Assembly (NCBI RefSeq): GCF_039710355.1 | Contig: NZ_JBDKWZ010000020.1 | Location: forward strand, 78,974 to 142,973 | Source: Rapidithrix thailandica | Lineage (GTDB): Bacteria; Bacteroidota; Bacteroidia; Cytophagales; Flammeovirgaceae | DNA: 64,000 bases | Reading direction: 5' to 3' | Shown: piece by piece, positions 35,906-44,778 of the stretch | Layout of the letters: the number at the start of each line of letters is the position of its first letter | How positions within the stretch are numbered: position 1 is the first letter of the stretch | Notes under the pieces: model-generated | Database searches by the model: none | Told to the model about the DNA's origin: nothing | The model's input: only the letters and a program-made list of their open reading frames with translations | Program-made: the position numbers and the translations under genes

Positions 35906-36397
35906 ATGCAATACAAACAAATAACAACCAGCCTGATTTTACTGTTGCTTTGCATTTCCTCTGCTTATTCTCAAAAATACCTGGTGTTGGATAAGTATGG
36001 AAAAAAGCGAATTAAGTTGTCTGTAGGCGATGAAATTTATTTCAAACAAAAGAACAACAAAGTCCTTTTTCATGATTACCTGCTTGCATTAAAAGACACC
36101 ACTGTCATCCTTGGTGAAGCCAACTTGGAATACCCTATTAAAGATTTTGAATCTTTTTACTTTCCCAACAAAGGTATGCGCTTTCTCGGCTTGGGTTCCA
36201 ACACGATAGGCTTTGGTTTTCTCTTTGCTGCCTCTGTGTACCCTTTGGTATCCGAACCCGCCTATTCTCAGAGTGAATCCGCCATTCTGGGAGGCTCATT
36301 TGTGGCCTTGGGGCAATTATTGCGGTTTTTCCGGTGGAAAAAATTCAAGTTAAGGAAAAACAGCCGGATACGGATTTTAGATACGACATTCCGCTAA
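35906..36397 (+). CDS. Small exported protein of unknown function
   Basis: 163 residues from ATG 35906; an upstream start at 35813 would bury the signal peptide inside the chain. The signal peptide is LILLLLCISSAYSQ. The mature part starts with a Lys-rich beta-strand-like region (LVLDKYGKKRIKLSVGDEIYFKQKN), then has GLGSNTIGFGFLFAAS and GGSFVALGQLLRF hydrophobic segments, suggesting membrane association, and ends in a basic tail. No family is recognised. It follows the putative porin by 149 bases and may be co-transcribed. A strong hairpin terminator follows. Confidence 0.75.
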   Translation: MQYKQITTSLILLLLCISSAYSQKYLVLDKYGKKRIKLSVGDEIYFKQKNNKVLFHDYLLALKDTTVILGEANLEYPIKDFESFYFPNKGMRFLGLGSNTIGFGFLFAASVYPLVSEPAYSQSESAILGGSFVALGQLLRFFRWKKFKLRKNSRIRILDTTFR

Positions 36398-36400
36398 AAA

Positions 36401-36436
36401 CAACCGCCCTGGTAATTCTACTTACCAGGGCGGTTG
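36401..36436. terminator. Strong bidirectional terminator
   Basis: Perfect 15-base arms at 36401-36415 and 36422-36436 around a six-base loop, with A-rich and T-rich flanks. It separates the small exported protein from the convergent SDR gene. Confidence 0.88.
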
Positions 36437-36456
36437 ATATTTTTCAAAGGCATTAT

Positions 36457-37326
36457 CTATCCTACATTGGCAAAATAATCTTCTACCTTACACAGCTTTT
36501 GACTGATCTCCCAAAGCCGCTTTTGGTCGGCTTCTACATAGGAAGCTTTGGAAGAAGGTTTCGGCTTGCACTTGTCCCAATATTTCCCACTTTGCCCGCT
36601 GGCGGCATCCGAGCTCGCTAAAAAAATAGATGTTTCCGCTCCTTTGGCTGGGCTAACACCTCCCAGACGCCTCAATTTCCACATCAATCCATGAAATGAA
36701 ACGGTATGTTTCAAGCCTATATCGGTTTTCACCAGCCCCGGTTGCACACAATTAATGGATATATTTAAATTGCGAGCCTTTAATTGACGGTCCAACTCAT
36801 AGCCGAACATCACATTGGCCAACTTCGACTGAGCATAAGCCCGTAGCCCATGGTATTTTTTCGTTAAATTCAAATCGTCAAAGTGCATTTTGCTATGGAA
36901 ATGCGAATCCGAACTCACACAAACCACCCTTCCTTGCTCAGCTTTGGCCAGTAATGGTAGCAACAAGTGAGTCATCAGAAAATAAGCCAGGTGATTCACC
37001 GCAAATTGCATTTCCACCTGATCTTCCGTCAAGGTCAGGTTCGACACCCAGGTACCTGCATTATTCACCAAGACATCAATTTTATCTACTTTGTTATGCA
37101 GTTGGTCAGCTACCTTGCGAATAGATTTTTGCGATGACAAATCAACCAGCAATACTTCCAGGTCTTGGTTACCGGTTTCTGCGGCAATCTTTGCTACGGC
37201 TTCTGTTCCCTTCTGCTCATTCCGGCACAAAATAAAAACTTTTGCTCCTTGCCGGGCAACTTCTAAAGCCGTTTCATAACCGATGCCGGAAGTAGCCCCA
37301 GTCACTACACATATCTTTCCTTTCAT
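36457..37326 (-). CDS. Short-chain dehydrogenase/reductase (retinol dehydrogenase-like)
   Basis: 289 residues from ATG 37326; a start 11 codons upstream is possible. Features: cofactor loop VVTGATSGIGYETA, the NNAGTW block (LVNNAGTW), the catalytic Ser in VCVSSDSHFH and the YxxxK pair in YAQSKLANVMF. The specificity residue region VFILCRNEQKG suggests NADP(H). The overall pattern resembles retinol dehydrogenase-like SDRs acting on lipophilic alcohols or ketones, but the substrate is unknown. A TAAATTTG element lies 41 bases upstream on the minus strand. Confidence 0.9.
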   Translation of the reverse strand: MKGKICVVTGATSGIGYETALEVARQGAKVFILCRNEQKGTEAVAKIAAETGNQDLEVLLVDLSSQKSIRKVADQLHNKVDKIDVLVNNAGTWVSNLTLTEDQVEMQFAVNHLAYFLMTHLLLPLLAKAEQGRVVCVSSDSHFHSKMHFDDLNLTKKYHGLRAYAQSKLANVMFGYELDRQLKARNLNISINCVQPGLVKTDIGLKHTVSFHGLMWKLRRLGGVSPAKGAETSIFLASSDAASGQSGKYWDKCKPKPSSKASYVEADQKRLWEISQKLCKVEDYFANVG

Positions 37327-37366
37327 AATCTTATTTTGGATCTCAGGTTTTACAATCAAACACCAA

Positions 37367-37374
37367 CAAATTTA
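37367..37374 (-). promoter_or_regulatory. -7 promoter element TAAATTTG (minus strand)
   Basis: TAnnTTTG match upstream of the SDR gene, giving a leader of roughly 35 bases. Confidence 0.45.
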
Positions 37375-37483
37375 TAGGATAAAGCTGTAATTCGGGAGGT
37401 TACGCCAAGGAAAAACAAAACGGTAGAAAAAGGCGGAAAAGGAAAAAGCGCTAAACGCTGTATTTCTAGCGGAGATCTCAAAA

Positions 37484-37523
37484 GACAAAAAGCCCGGAAT
37501 GGTACCATTCCGGGCTTTTTGTC
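37484..37523 (-). terminator. Perfect 40-base palindromic terminator
   Basis: The two 20-base halves (37484-37503 and 37504-37523) are exact reverse complements centred on GGTACC. The GC core is flanked by A-run and T-run arms. It lies 22 bases after the stop of the lipoprotein gene at 37545 and upstream of the SDR promoter, so it mainly ends the lipoprotein transcript. Confidence 0.85.
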
Positions 37524-37544
37524 TTCATCCAATATTGCAACTTC

Positions 37545-38081
37545 TTACAAGCCTAAGACTTTGGCATCTACAAAAAAGTTTGCATCAATGTCAATTTCAT
37601 GGTCTTGAGTAATAAACTCATCGGTCACGGAATTCACCCGCAATGTAAACTTGTCCTTTTTAATATATGCTTTCAAATCCTGGTTGGATACCTCCATTTC
37701 AATTTTTTTTCCTGGTTCTGCCGGAATATTTTCCTTCCAGGCAATCTTGATTTCATCCAGGTCTTCGGCACTCATATAGATGGATATTTCATTCAAAAAA
37801 CTAAAGTCCCCATCTTCCGGGCTTTTCAATTCCAGGCTCATTTGTGTCAGAAGGATCTCTTCTACCAAATCTTTGCGGGTATCATTTACCGCAAAGGTTG
37901 ATTCTGAGTTGGTTTCAATTTCAGGGCTGTAAAAGTTGCCCGGCACATCAATTCCGATGGAAGAATCAATCGTTACCGAAGCTTCATACGGCATGTTAAA
38001 TTGCGTAAGCTTATCAAGCTCTTTACAAGAAAATAATAATAGGAATAGTCCTACTATCCATAGTTGTTGTAATCTAATCAT
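37545..38081 (-). CDS. Lipoprotein of unknown function
   Basis: 178 residues. The signal peptide ends in the lipobox LLLFSCKE, so the protein is lipid-anchored. The mature part is acidic and looks beta-rich: YEASVTIDSSIGIDVPG, ESTFAVNDTRKDLVEEILL, LTQMSLELKSPEDGDFSFL and a C-terminal DHEIDIDANFFVDAKVL strand. No family is recognised. The upstream minus-strand sequence CAAATTTG just before the start codon is a one-base variant of the -7 element, which would give a very short leader. Confidence 0.8.
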   Translation of the reverse strand: MIRLQQLWIVGLFLLLFSCKELDKLTQFNMPYEASVTIDSSIGIDVPGNFYSPEIETNSESTFAVNDTRKDLVEEILLTQMSLELKSPEDGDFSFLNEISIYMSAEDLDEIKIAWKENIPAEPGKKIEMEVSNQDLKAYIKKDKFTLRVNSVTDEFITQDHEIDIDANFFVDAKVLGL

Positions 38082-38245
38082 AAAGCAAATTTGGTTAGTA
38101 AAAAAAAATAGATTGTTGTTGAAAAAGATATAATTAAGAAAGCAGGTTTGGCCTTTCTTTAAAGCAAGAGCGCCCCTGCCCTCTTATGACTAATGTTTTA
38201 AAACGGTATTGAAGGGAAAAGAGATATACTTTTTCGGCAAATTGC

Positions 38246-38794
38246 TCACCAGGTGATCAGGTATGTACAAGATTCTCCCCCTTCCAAGCGCGATGCTTTG
38301 GTGACATCCAACACCACATCACATTTGTAGGAATCTTTAGGCCTGAACTTCCGAACCATTGATGTCAAAATCCCCCTGTCAAATTCACTGGGATAGGGAT
38401 TATTACAAATCATTACTGCCTTGCGGTTCTGCTCGTCAAATGCAACCAATTGATAGTTCCCGATTTCTCCCCCTCTATGGTTCATATGGTATGCCGTATC
38501 CACACTCAGCAAAGCCTTTCTCAAAGTATCAATCTCTTTAGGGAAATCGGCATTTTGCGGAATGGCTTTTCCAATCATAAACAGGGTATTATCTCCCAGT
38601 ACTTTATGAATCTCTTGAAAAGCATTTAACCAAAGCTGCTGTTTATACCACTTTCCCGACTCCGGATTTTCGATTCCGTTTTGCGCCAAAATATCTAACC
38701 GCGATTCTTTTCCAAAGTTTAAGGAGTTCACCACTGACAATACAGTCTGTCCATTTACTTCCACATTTTTGTCAAAAGCTTTAAACTGCGCCAT
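38246..38794 (-). CDS. Conserved-looking cytoplasmic protein of unknown function
   Basis: 182 residues with no signal peptide or membrane segment. It has a globular, well-ordered look: MAQFKAFDKNVEVNGQTVLSV, GKWYKQQLWLNAFQEIHKVLG, FMIGKAIPQNADFP, DTAYHMNHRGGEIGNY and CNNPYPSEFDRGILTSMVRKF. The Asn/Tyr/Pro-rich NNPYPSEFDRG block and the HMNHRGG block look like conserved functional motifs, but I cannot name the family. It is alone between the lipoprotein gene and a long gap. The reading frame and composition fit a real gene. Confidence 0.78.
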   Translation of the reverse strand: MAQFKAFDKNVEVNGQTVLSVVNSLNFGKESRLDILAQNGIENPESGKWYKQQLWLNAFQEIHKVLGDNTLFMIGKAIPQNADFPKEIDTLRKALLSVDTAYHMNHRGGEIGNYQLVAFDEQNRKAVMICNNPYPSEFDRGILTSMVRKFRPKDSYKCDVVLDVTKASRLEGGESCTYLITW

Positions 38795-39442
38795 AATACT
38801 TAAAGGTTTATTTGATGAGAAACTTAATGAGTAAAAAATGATAGTTATAAAGTCAAATTTAATGATAAAGCCTCTCCTACTTTGACATAGAACAGTCTTG
38901 TCGTAAAATTGAATATTACAATTTAAAAATAGCTAGCGAAAAAAGGTCCATATTCATTATTCTAAAATCAGATGCCACCTTTAAACTATCCGTAAAAAAA
39001 TATATACTTACCCGGTATGCACACCGGAATACCAGTACATCTAACCTGTAGGGAAATTGAAGGTATTAATTGATACTTTAGTATAGTAGTGTAGAGCTTG
39101 TTAAGCTTAACGATGAAGTTTCATTATAAGTTAAAAGAGTGTCCTAATATGTTTTTTTCAAAGAAGACGTCCGGGAAATATACAATAAAAGAGGCTATTT
39201 TTAACAATAGAAGTGCGATTAATCGCCTGTTTGAATGGCTATTCACATGATTTGAAAGTGGCGAGTTTCCTACTGGTGAGATTATTTGCCTCCCGGCCAT
39301 GCAAGAAGCCCTAGACAAAGCTTTGAGTAGAGGGCCATAAGAAAAAAGAAGCCTTCTACACAGAATTGGTATTTTTACCTGTTAAACTACTTTTAATAAT
39401 AAGGAATTGCCTTACTTTGCAAGTCAATTAAACACGGTTTAC
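38795..39442. other. 648-base region without a gene
   Basis: Mostly AT-rich. A stretch on the plus strand near 39249-39340 reads FESGEFPTGEIICLP and on to a stop TAA at 39338-39340, in frame with upstream codons but separated from them by TGA at 39247-39249. It may be a decayed gene end. A TTACTTTG sequence at 39412-39419, one base off the -7 consensus, precedes the FKBP gene. Confidence 0.4.
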
Positions 39443-40216
39443 ATGAGACGATTTGTTTGTATTTTTTTACTTAGTGCTTTGAGTACTTCTTTGTTTGCAC
39501 AGTCGAAAAAAGAACTAAAAGCGAATAATGCTTCACTGAACACGGAAAACACAGAACTGAAAGAGCAACTGGCCCAACAAAATGAAGAGTTGGAGAAATT
39601 CAGAAAAGCACTGGAAGTGAACATGGATGAAAAACACCAAAAAGCCAGTTATGCCATTGGAGTGATGTTAGGAACCAATATAAAAAGCCAGGGAGGTGAT
39701 TCTCTCAAAGTTGATGCCATCGTAGTTGGTTTAAAAGACGCCTTGAAAGATACACAAAAAATGGACCTGCAAGAGTGTAGTTTTCTCCTTCAATCTTATA
39801 TGAAGGAAGTGATGGAGAGAAAAACGGCCGCACTCAAAAAAGAAGGGCAAGACTTTTTGGAAGCGAATAAAGAAAAAGAAGGGGTCGTTACCACCGAAAG
39901 CGGTTTGCAATACAAAGTTTTGGTGGAAGGCAAAGGGAATTCTCCGGATGCCAGTAGCCAGGTAACCGTACACTATAAAGGTTTGTTGTTAGACGGGACT
40001 ACTTTTGACAGCTCATACGAACGGGGCGAGCCTGCCTCATTTCAATTGAATCAAGTAATCAAAGGATGGACAGAAGCCTTACAGTTGATGAAAGAGGGAG
40101 GCAAATGGATGGTATACTTGCCTTATGACCTGGCTTATGGGGAAAGAGGAGCCGGCAATGACATTCCTCCGTATGCTACCTTAATTTTTGAAGTGGAATT
40201 AATCAAAGTTCATTAG
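39443..40216 (+). CDS. FKBP-type peptidyl-prolyl isomerase, exported (Mip/FkpA-like)
   Basis: 257 residues from ATG 39443; the upstream frame start would put 12 residues before the signal peptide. The signal peptide (FLLSALSTSLFAQ) is followed by a coiled-coil (LKANNASLNTENTELKEQL on to about residue 55), an FKBP-N dimerisation part (KASYAIGVMLGTNIKSQGGD) and the C-terminal FKBP domain: VTVHYKGLLLDGTTFDSSYE, VIKGWTEALQLMKEGGKW, LAYGERGAGNDIPPYATLIF. This architecture matches Mip/FkpA isomerases that fold periplasmic proteins as dimers. A strong hairpin follows the stop. Confidence 0.94.
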   Translation: MRRFVCIFLLSALSTSLFAQSKKELKANNASLNTENTELKEQLAQQNEELEKFRKALEVNMDEKHQKASYAIGVMLGTNIKSQGGDSLKVDAIVVGLKDALKDTQKMDLQECSFLLQSYMKEVMERKTAALKKEGQDFLEANKEKEGVVTTESGLQYKVLVEGKGNSPDASSQVTVHYKGLLLDGTTFDSSYERGEPASFQLNQVIKGWTEALQLMKEGGKWMVYLPYDLAYGERGAGNDIPPYATLIFEVELIKVH

Positions 40217-40271
40217 GATGCAAAACCAGATGTTGCAAAAGGCATGATTGATTAATTTTTCATATAATATC

Positions 40272-40311
40272 GAGAAAAGGCTACGAGAAATATACTTTGT
40301 AGCCTTTTCTC
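40272..40311 (+). terminator. Terminator of the FKBP gene
   Basis: Thirteen-base perfect arms at 40272-40284 and 40299-40311 around a 14-base loop. Confidence 0.75.
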
Positions 40312-40464
40312 ATCCGGAATGAAATTTCACCCCCCCTTTGACACAATTTACTCCGTACTTTCCTTGAAAAAACAAAATCGAATAGGTAGGTTGTTCCGGC
40401 TTTATTGAAAGCGACTTATTCTAGCGACTTTTCAAGCAAACATAGCCTCAAAAAACACAATCAT

Positions 40465-41334
40465 ATGCCCTCATCCTCAGAAAAAGCCATTCAAACGACA
40501 TACTTCAGTATAGCAGGCAACGCCTTACTTGCCATTGCCAAAGGCCTCACAGGATACTTCGGCAATTCTTACGCTTTAATAGCCGATGCCATCGAATCTA
40601 CCACCGATGTTTTCTCTTCTCTTATGGTACTTTTAGGTTTGAGGTATTCCAGTAAACCGGCAGATGACAATCATCCCTATGGCCACGGAAAAGCAGAGCC
40701 TTTAATCACATTTGTGGTGGTAGGTTTTTTGGTAATATCAGCAACAGTTATCGCTTATGAGAGCATTCAAAATATACAAACGCCACACAAAACCCCGGAA
40801 AAGTATACCTTGATTGTACTGGGAGTTATCATCCTGATAAAAGAGGGGTTTTACCGGATCGTAGTCTCTACCAGCGAAAAAACAAGGAGCACAGCCTTAA
40901 AAGCCGATGCATGGCACCATCGCAGCGATGCCATCTCTTCATTGATGGCCTTTATCGGAATTTCCATTGCAATTTTCATGGGCAAAGGCTATGAAACTGC
41001 TGACGACTGGGCTGCTTTATTGGCCTCCGGAATCATTGTATACAATGCCTATTTGATTTTCCGTCCGGCACTGGGTGAAATTATGGACGAACATCTGTAC
41101 GAGGACATTGTTTTGCAAATCCGGAAAGTTGCCATCACGGTTGAAGGAGTCAAAAATACCGAAAAGTGTTTTGTAAGAAAGGCCGGTATGTTTCTGCATG
41201 TGGATTTACATTTAATCGTTGACGGATGCATTTCCGTAAAAGAAGGGCATGATATTGCACACCTTGTAAAAGAAGTCTTGCAAAATAAAATGCCTGAAAT
41301 TGCCGATGTTTTGATCCATATAGAACCGGATTGA
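40465..41334 (+). CDS. Cation diffusion facilitator transporter
   Basis: 289 residues from ATG 40465; a TTG 20 codons upstream is less likely. CDF landmarks are SYALIADAIESTTDVFSSL with the metal-binding Asp residues, HPYGHGKAEPL, LKADAWHHRSDAISSLMAF with the second His/Asp site, and a cytoplasmic C-terminal domain (VEGVKNTEKCFVRKAGMFLHVDLH). Six transmembrane helices are expected. The family exports zinc, iron, manganese or similar ions by proton antiport; the exact metal cannot be read. The gene stands alone. Confidence 0.93.
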   Translation: MPSSSEKAIQTTYFSIAGNALLAIAKGLTGYFGNSYALIADAIESTTDVFSSLMVLLGLRYSSKPADDNHPYGHGKAEPLITFVVVGFLVISATVIAYESIQNIQTPHKTPEKYTLIVLGVIILIKEGFYRIVVSTSEKTRSTALKADAWHHRSDAISSLMAFIGISIAIFMGKGYETADDWAALLASGIIVYNAYLIFRPALGEIMDEHLYEDIVLQIRKVAITVEGVKNTEKCFVRKAGMFLHVDLHLIVDGCISVKEGHDIAHLVKEVLQNKMPEIADVLIHIEPD

Positions 41335-41852
41335 AACGGTTAACCTCCCTCATCGGCATATTCATTTCTCGGGACGGAAAATATATCCGTATACGCATTT
41401 TCAATACTGATTTCAATTTTTAAGAATGATGAAATTTATCTTCATTCCTTAAAAGACCGAATAAAAAATTTCAAATTGAAGTTAGGTACTACTTTAATAC
41501 AATCAATGGTGTGACAAAGCCAGTGTCTTAGTATCACTTCCGGTAGCCTTCCCCGTTAGTCAACATTTACCCTAGTATAATTCCGCAAAAATGGTATCAC
41601 CTTAAAAACTCCTGACAGAGAAACTTTGCATTATTCCATTGGGTATATTTTGAACTTTATTTACAAGAAACCTAATAATCAAGCACATACTCCTTAAAAA
41701 AGGAGAAACATTTATTGGGATAATTCAATAATCTCAGTAAATTTAGGGAGTAAATTAACCAATCCATGTATGATAAGCACATAAAACAACATATGAAATA
41801 ATTTACCCTGTGCCTGTGATACATCTAATACTAACCATTTAAACCTTGAATT
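41335..41852. other. Intergenic region before the hydrolase cassette
   Basis: 518 bases, AT-rich, stops in all frames. No terminator, promoter element or repeat stands out. Its length sets the following three-gene cassette apart from the CDF gene. Confidence 0.4.
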
Positions 41853-43577
41853 ATGGCAAATTTAAAAGTCGAAAGCTCCGGAGGCAATGCGTACAAAGTA
41901 TACATTGATCAAAGTACCAACGAAATCGTTGCAACGGCCTACCCCTCCGGCCAACCGAATCACGCACAATCCAAGTCCGCCCGGATCAAAGTGGTAGGAG
42001 TAAAGGACATTATCATGTTTGTGCCCGGAACCACAGACCCCCTCAACCTTACCGGTGCCAACCACCAGGCCAATAAGGACTATTGGAGAAGAATCCATAC
42101 GGAAGGTGGAGACCATGGCGGATCAGAAGCGGGCGGGCAAGAAAATTTATGGCAAAGTGTCAAAAAACTCAAGCCCCAATTCCTGGACTTGCATATTGAA
42201 GACGAATTCTTTAGCTGGTCCGGAGATAATAACCATGAAGCCAGGGTGGAAGGGGCCGAACGCCTTTTGGACTTGTTTCTGCGTGTGTATAAAAACTGGC
42301 AGGACCAAGAGGTCTACTTGCACTTGATCGGCCACTCGCACGGGGGAAATGTCATCAATCAGTTTACCGAAGTCATTGCCAACGACTCAAGGTTTCCCGA
42401 GCCTTGGAAAGTAAAAAGCATCACGTATTTGTCCACTCCGTTTTTCAAAGAGCAACACCAATTGAATCACAGCAAGTTACACAAGGAGTGCAAAATCATC
42501 AATGTACACAATGAGTACGACATCACACAACGGTTTGTCGCGGATTTCACCTTGAAAAACCTGGAATCCCTCTTGGCAAACTTTAACAGCGATGCTTTTG
42601 AAAAAGCAATGCAGAGAATAAATGAAACGAACTTTGCGGCCTTTAACCACCTGTCCGAATTAAACATTAATAACCATACGGAAGGGCCGTTTCTATGGAG
42701 TCAGACAGCCATCATGCTGGACGGGGTTGATCAATTAATGGGTGTGTTGATTGACAATTTTGAAAGCCTGGACGATACCAATGTACTAGCATGGCAAAAG
42801 CGGCAATTCATCACAAGACTGACGGAAATCAAAGAGTGGGCCGAAGAAAGAGGACCTATCTTTGAAAATAATAGCAGGAACAGAAGAGGTGGCTACGGAA
42901 GGTCTGAGTTTTTTGAGGATATAGACCTTGTGAGAATCCTTCGCATTGCCAATACTTTATTTGCGATTGGCACGGGTGTTTCCGATAGCTATTTATTAGA
43001 CTTGCTGGCGTCCATTCTTTGTACGAACAGTACCGGTATTGCCGACCGTATTGACGACACCACCTGGACTCCTCAGGAACAAACCGGAGGTAAATACCAA
43101 ATCGAAGATGTGTTAATTACCGACAAAGATCCTTACCATAGCAGAGGCAAAAAATCCAATTACGATACGTTTATCAATGGAATTGAAAGTTGCGTGAAAG
43201 CCAATAAGCCGGATGTCAAACAAGAATTGCTTATGCGACTGGTCAGCCAGATGCTTACACCGGAAGGCATAAACGGACTTATTTCCACAATTGATCTTTT
43301 GGAGTGGATCATTACAGGTGAAGCCGATACACAACTGAAAAGGTTAAAGAGAAACTTGACGGTTTATCATGGAATTGTCAACAGATTCCATGCGGACCTG
43401 ATCGCGGAACAAGACCTCAATGATCCCAACCTTAAAATCAAACCGGGTAGCTTGCCTTACCTGGCCACTACGGCACATAGCTTAAGCCATACCCAACTTT
43501 TTCCTAAAGTGAAAGAAGCCTTGTCCGCCAGCTTTGGCTCAGGCAAAAATCCGGGGTACAAACCTAACCAATCATGA
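41853..43577 (+). CDS. Alpha/beta-hydrolase (lipase-like) protein, possible secreted antibacterial effector
   Basis: 574 residues without a Sec signal peptide. After a 50-residue N-terminal region comes a lipase-like fold: oxyanion-loop VPGTTDPLNL (58-67), then a Gly/His-rich segment (IHTEGGDHGGSEAGG), DLHIEDEFFSWSGDNNHEAR and the nucleophile elbow LIGHSHGGNVINQF with Ser162. Asp223 in NVHNEYDITQRF is a likely acid, and His266 or His275 the likely base. The last 250 residues match nothing I know. The stop overlaps the next start (ATGA), and that gene encodes a small membrane protein. Size, lack of a signal, esterase site and paired small genes resemble type VI lipase effectors with immunity genes. 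No secretion genes are in view, so this is a hypothesis. Confidence 0.75.
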   Translation: MANLKVESSGGNAYKVYIDQSTNEIVATAYPSGQPNHAQSKSARIKVVGVKDIIMFVPGTTDPLNLTGANHQANKDYWRRIHTEGGDHGGSEAGGQENLWQSVKKLKPQFLDLHIEDEFFSWSGDNNHEARVEGAERLLDLFLRVYKNWQDQEVYLHLIGHSHGGNVINQFTEVIANDSRFPEPWKVKSITYLSTPFFKEQHQLNHSKLHKECKIINVHNEYDITQRFVADFTLKNLESLLANFNSDAFEKAMQRINETNFAAFNHLSELNINNHTEGPFLWSQTAIMLDGVDQLMGVLIDNFESLDDTNVLAWQKRQFITRLTEIKEWAEERGPIFENNSRNRRGGYGRSEFFEDIDLVRILRIANTLFAIGTGVSDSYLLDLLASILCTNSTGIADRIDDTTWTPQEQTGGKYQIEDVLITDKDPYHSRGKKSNYDTFINGIESCVKANKPDVKQELLMRLVSQMLTPEGINGLISTIDLLEWIITGEADTQLKRLKRNLTVYHGIVNRFHADLIAEQDLNDPNLKIKPGSLPYLATTAHSLSHTQLFPKVKEALSASFGSGKNPGYKPNQS

Positions 43578-43894
43578 CATTCATTTACAAATACAAAATC
43601 ATCTGGATACTGGGCATCATTGTGCTAAGCATGTATTTGGCCTATCACTATACCACTTGGCCAATTCTAGCTTTTGCAATGGGACTTCCTTTGGCGATTC
43701 CCAGTATAATCCTCTTTTTGCTTTTTGATTATTTTTTGTGGGGCAAAAAAATAAAGAACAATATTTTATTGGGTTTGGGAAGAGTCACTTTCATTGCGCT
43801 TATTACCAACTTGGTTTACTTTGCCAATGAATTGCTCTTTTTTGAAACGGGAGTTGCCCATACGTTTTTGGATACTCACCCGGTGTTTAATTAG
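43574..43894 (+). CDS. Three-helix membrane protein coupled to the hydrolase
   Basis: 106 residues with three predicted transmembrane segments (about 8-28, 30-55 and 68-90) and short loops; a charged KKIKNN turn separates the second and third. The ATG overlaps the hydrolase stop by four bases, so translation is coupled. No family is recognised. In effector cassettes, small membrane proteins coupled to lipase genes often protect the producing cell, so an immunity role is a reasonable guess. It could also be a membrane partner or chaperone. Confidence 0.7.
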   Translation: MTFIYKYKIIWILGIIVLSMYLAYHYTTWPILAFAMGLPLAIPSIILFLLFDYFLWGKKIKNNILLGLGRVTFIALITNLVYFANELLFFETGVAHTFLDTHPVFN

Positions 43895-43929
43895 TCAATA
43901 AACATTATAACATTCATTTTTTCAATGGA

Positions 43930-43971
43930 AAGCTCCATTAGGTAAGACTACCTTTTGGAGCTTCGTTTTTT
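43930..43971 (+). terminator. Hairpin with T-run inside the hydrolase cassette
   Basis: Arms AAGCTCCA (43930-43937) and TGGAGCTT (43956-43963), with an inner GGTA/TACC pairing, followed by a run of six T. It lies between the membrane protein and the third cassette gene and may reduce or end read-through. Confidence 0.65.
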
Positions 43972-44037
43972 ACACCTGAAATAAAAAAACATCATGAAAT
44001 CCATTAATTCAAAAATCCGGATACTGAAATTTACGGC

Positions 44038-44679
44038 ATGAAGCAACACAAGTATATTGACTTAAACACAGGAGGAATTGAACAATACGCCATGGTGGTT
44101 CCTTTGAGTGATTTGGACGAGTGGAAAAAAGACGGCTGGTTAGAATATAACCAAATCGGACTGCCAGAGGATACCAAAGAAGCCTGGATGCTATACGGTG
44201 ATATTTCGGAAGAAGAAACCTTGATTTTTAACAAACCGGAATTTCTTAGCGAAATAGGAAAAACATCTCTTTTGGGAAGAAAAATCACAAGCATTAATCC
44301 CCACTTGGGAACTTACGGAATGGGAGGAGCAGGCTTTTTCGGTTTCTTACTTGACAATCATCACTACCTGGTGTATACCGCTTGGGGAGCTCAAAATTAT
44401 ATACGCCTAAACGACCAGGTAATTTCAAATGCTAAAGGCTTGATCGAAAAAGAGCTTTTGACTTCCAGCATTAAAAACACCACCCTCAAAGACATTGATT
44501 ACCAAGAAGATTCATGTGTTTTTTCATTAGAAAAGAACCAACAACGTATCAAAATTAAACTTGTAAAAGAATCGCACTTACTCAATTATACTACCGGAAA
44601 AAACCGGCAGGCTTTCATTGATGGAAGTATTTCTGATTATCTACTCCTCCAACATAAAAATGCCACCTTAATCGTATAA
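44038..44679 (+). CDS. 213-residue protein of unknown function in the hydrolase cassette
   Basis: Cytoplasmic-looking, no signal or membrane segment. It starts KYIDLNTGGIEQYAMVVPLSDLDEWKKDGWLEY and contains NPHLGTYGMGGAGFFGFLLD, HHYLVYTAWGAQNYIRL and a beta-rich C-terminus. No family is recognised. The acidic N-terminal half and its position behind a toxin-like hydrolase would fit a soluble immunity protein, but an internal hairpin separates it from the first two genes. It is convergent with proA. Confidence 0.7.
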   Translation: MKQHKYIDLNTGGIEQYAMVVPLSDLDEWKKDGWLEYNQIGLPEDTKEAWMLYGDISEEETLIFNKPEFLSEIGKTSLLGRKITSINPHLGTYGMGGAGFFGFLLDNHHYLVYTAWGAQNYIRLNDQVISNAKGLIEKELLTSSIKNTTLKDIDYQEDSCVFSLEKNQQRIKIKLVKESHLLNYTTGKNRQAFIDGSISDYLLLQHKNATLIV

Positions 44680-44728
44680 CTCATCGCTTTATTATTATCT
44701 ACAGAAGCAGGAAAGTGTGATTCAAATA

Positions 44729-44758
44729 CAAAAGGCCATCCTAACGGATGGCCTTTTG
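44729..44758. terminator. Bidirectional terminator between the cassette and proA
   Basis: Thirteen-base arms at 44729-44741 and 44746-44758 around a TAAC loop. It ends the hydrolase cassette on one side and the proCBA operon on the other. Confidence 0.85.
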
Positions 44759-44778
44759 AAGTCACTTATAAAAAAGCT

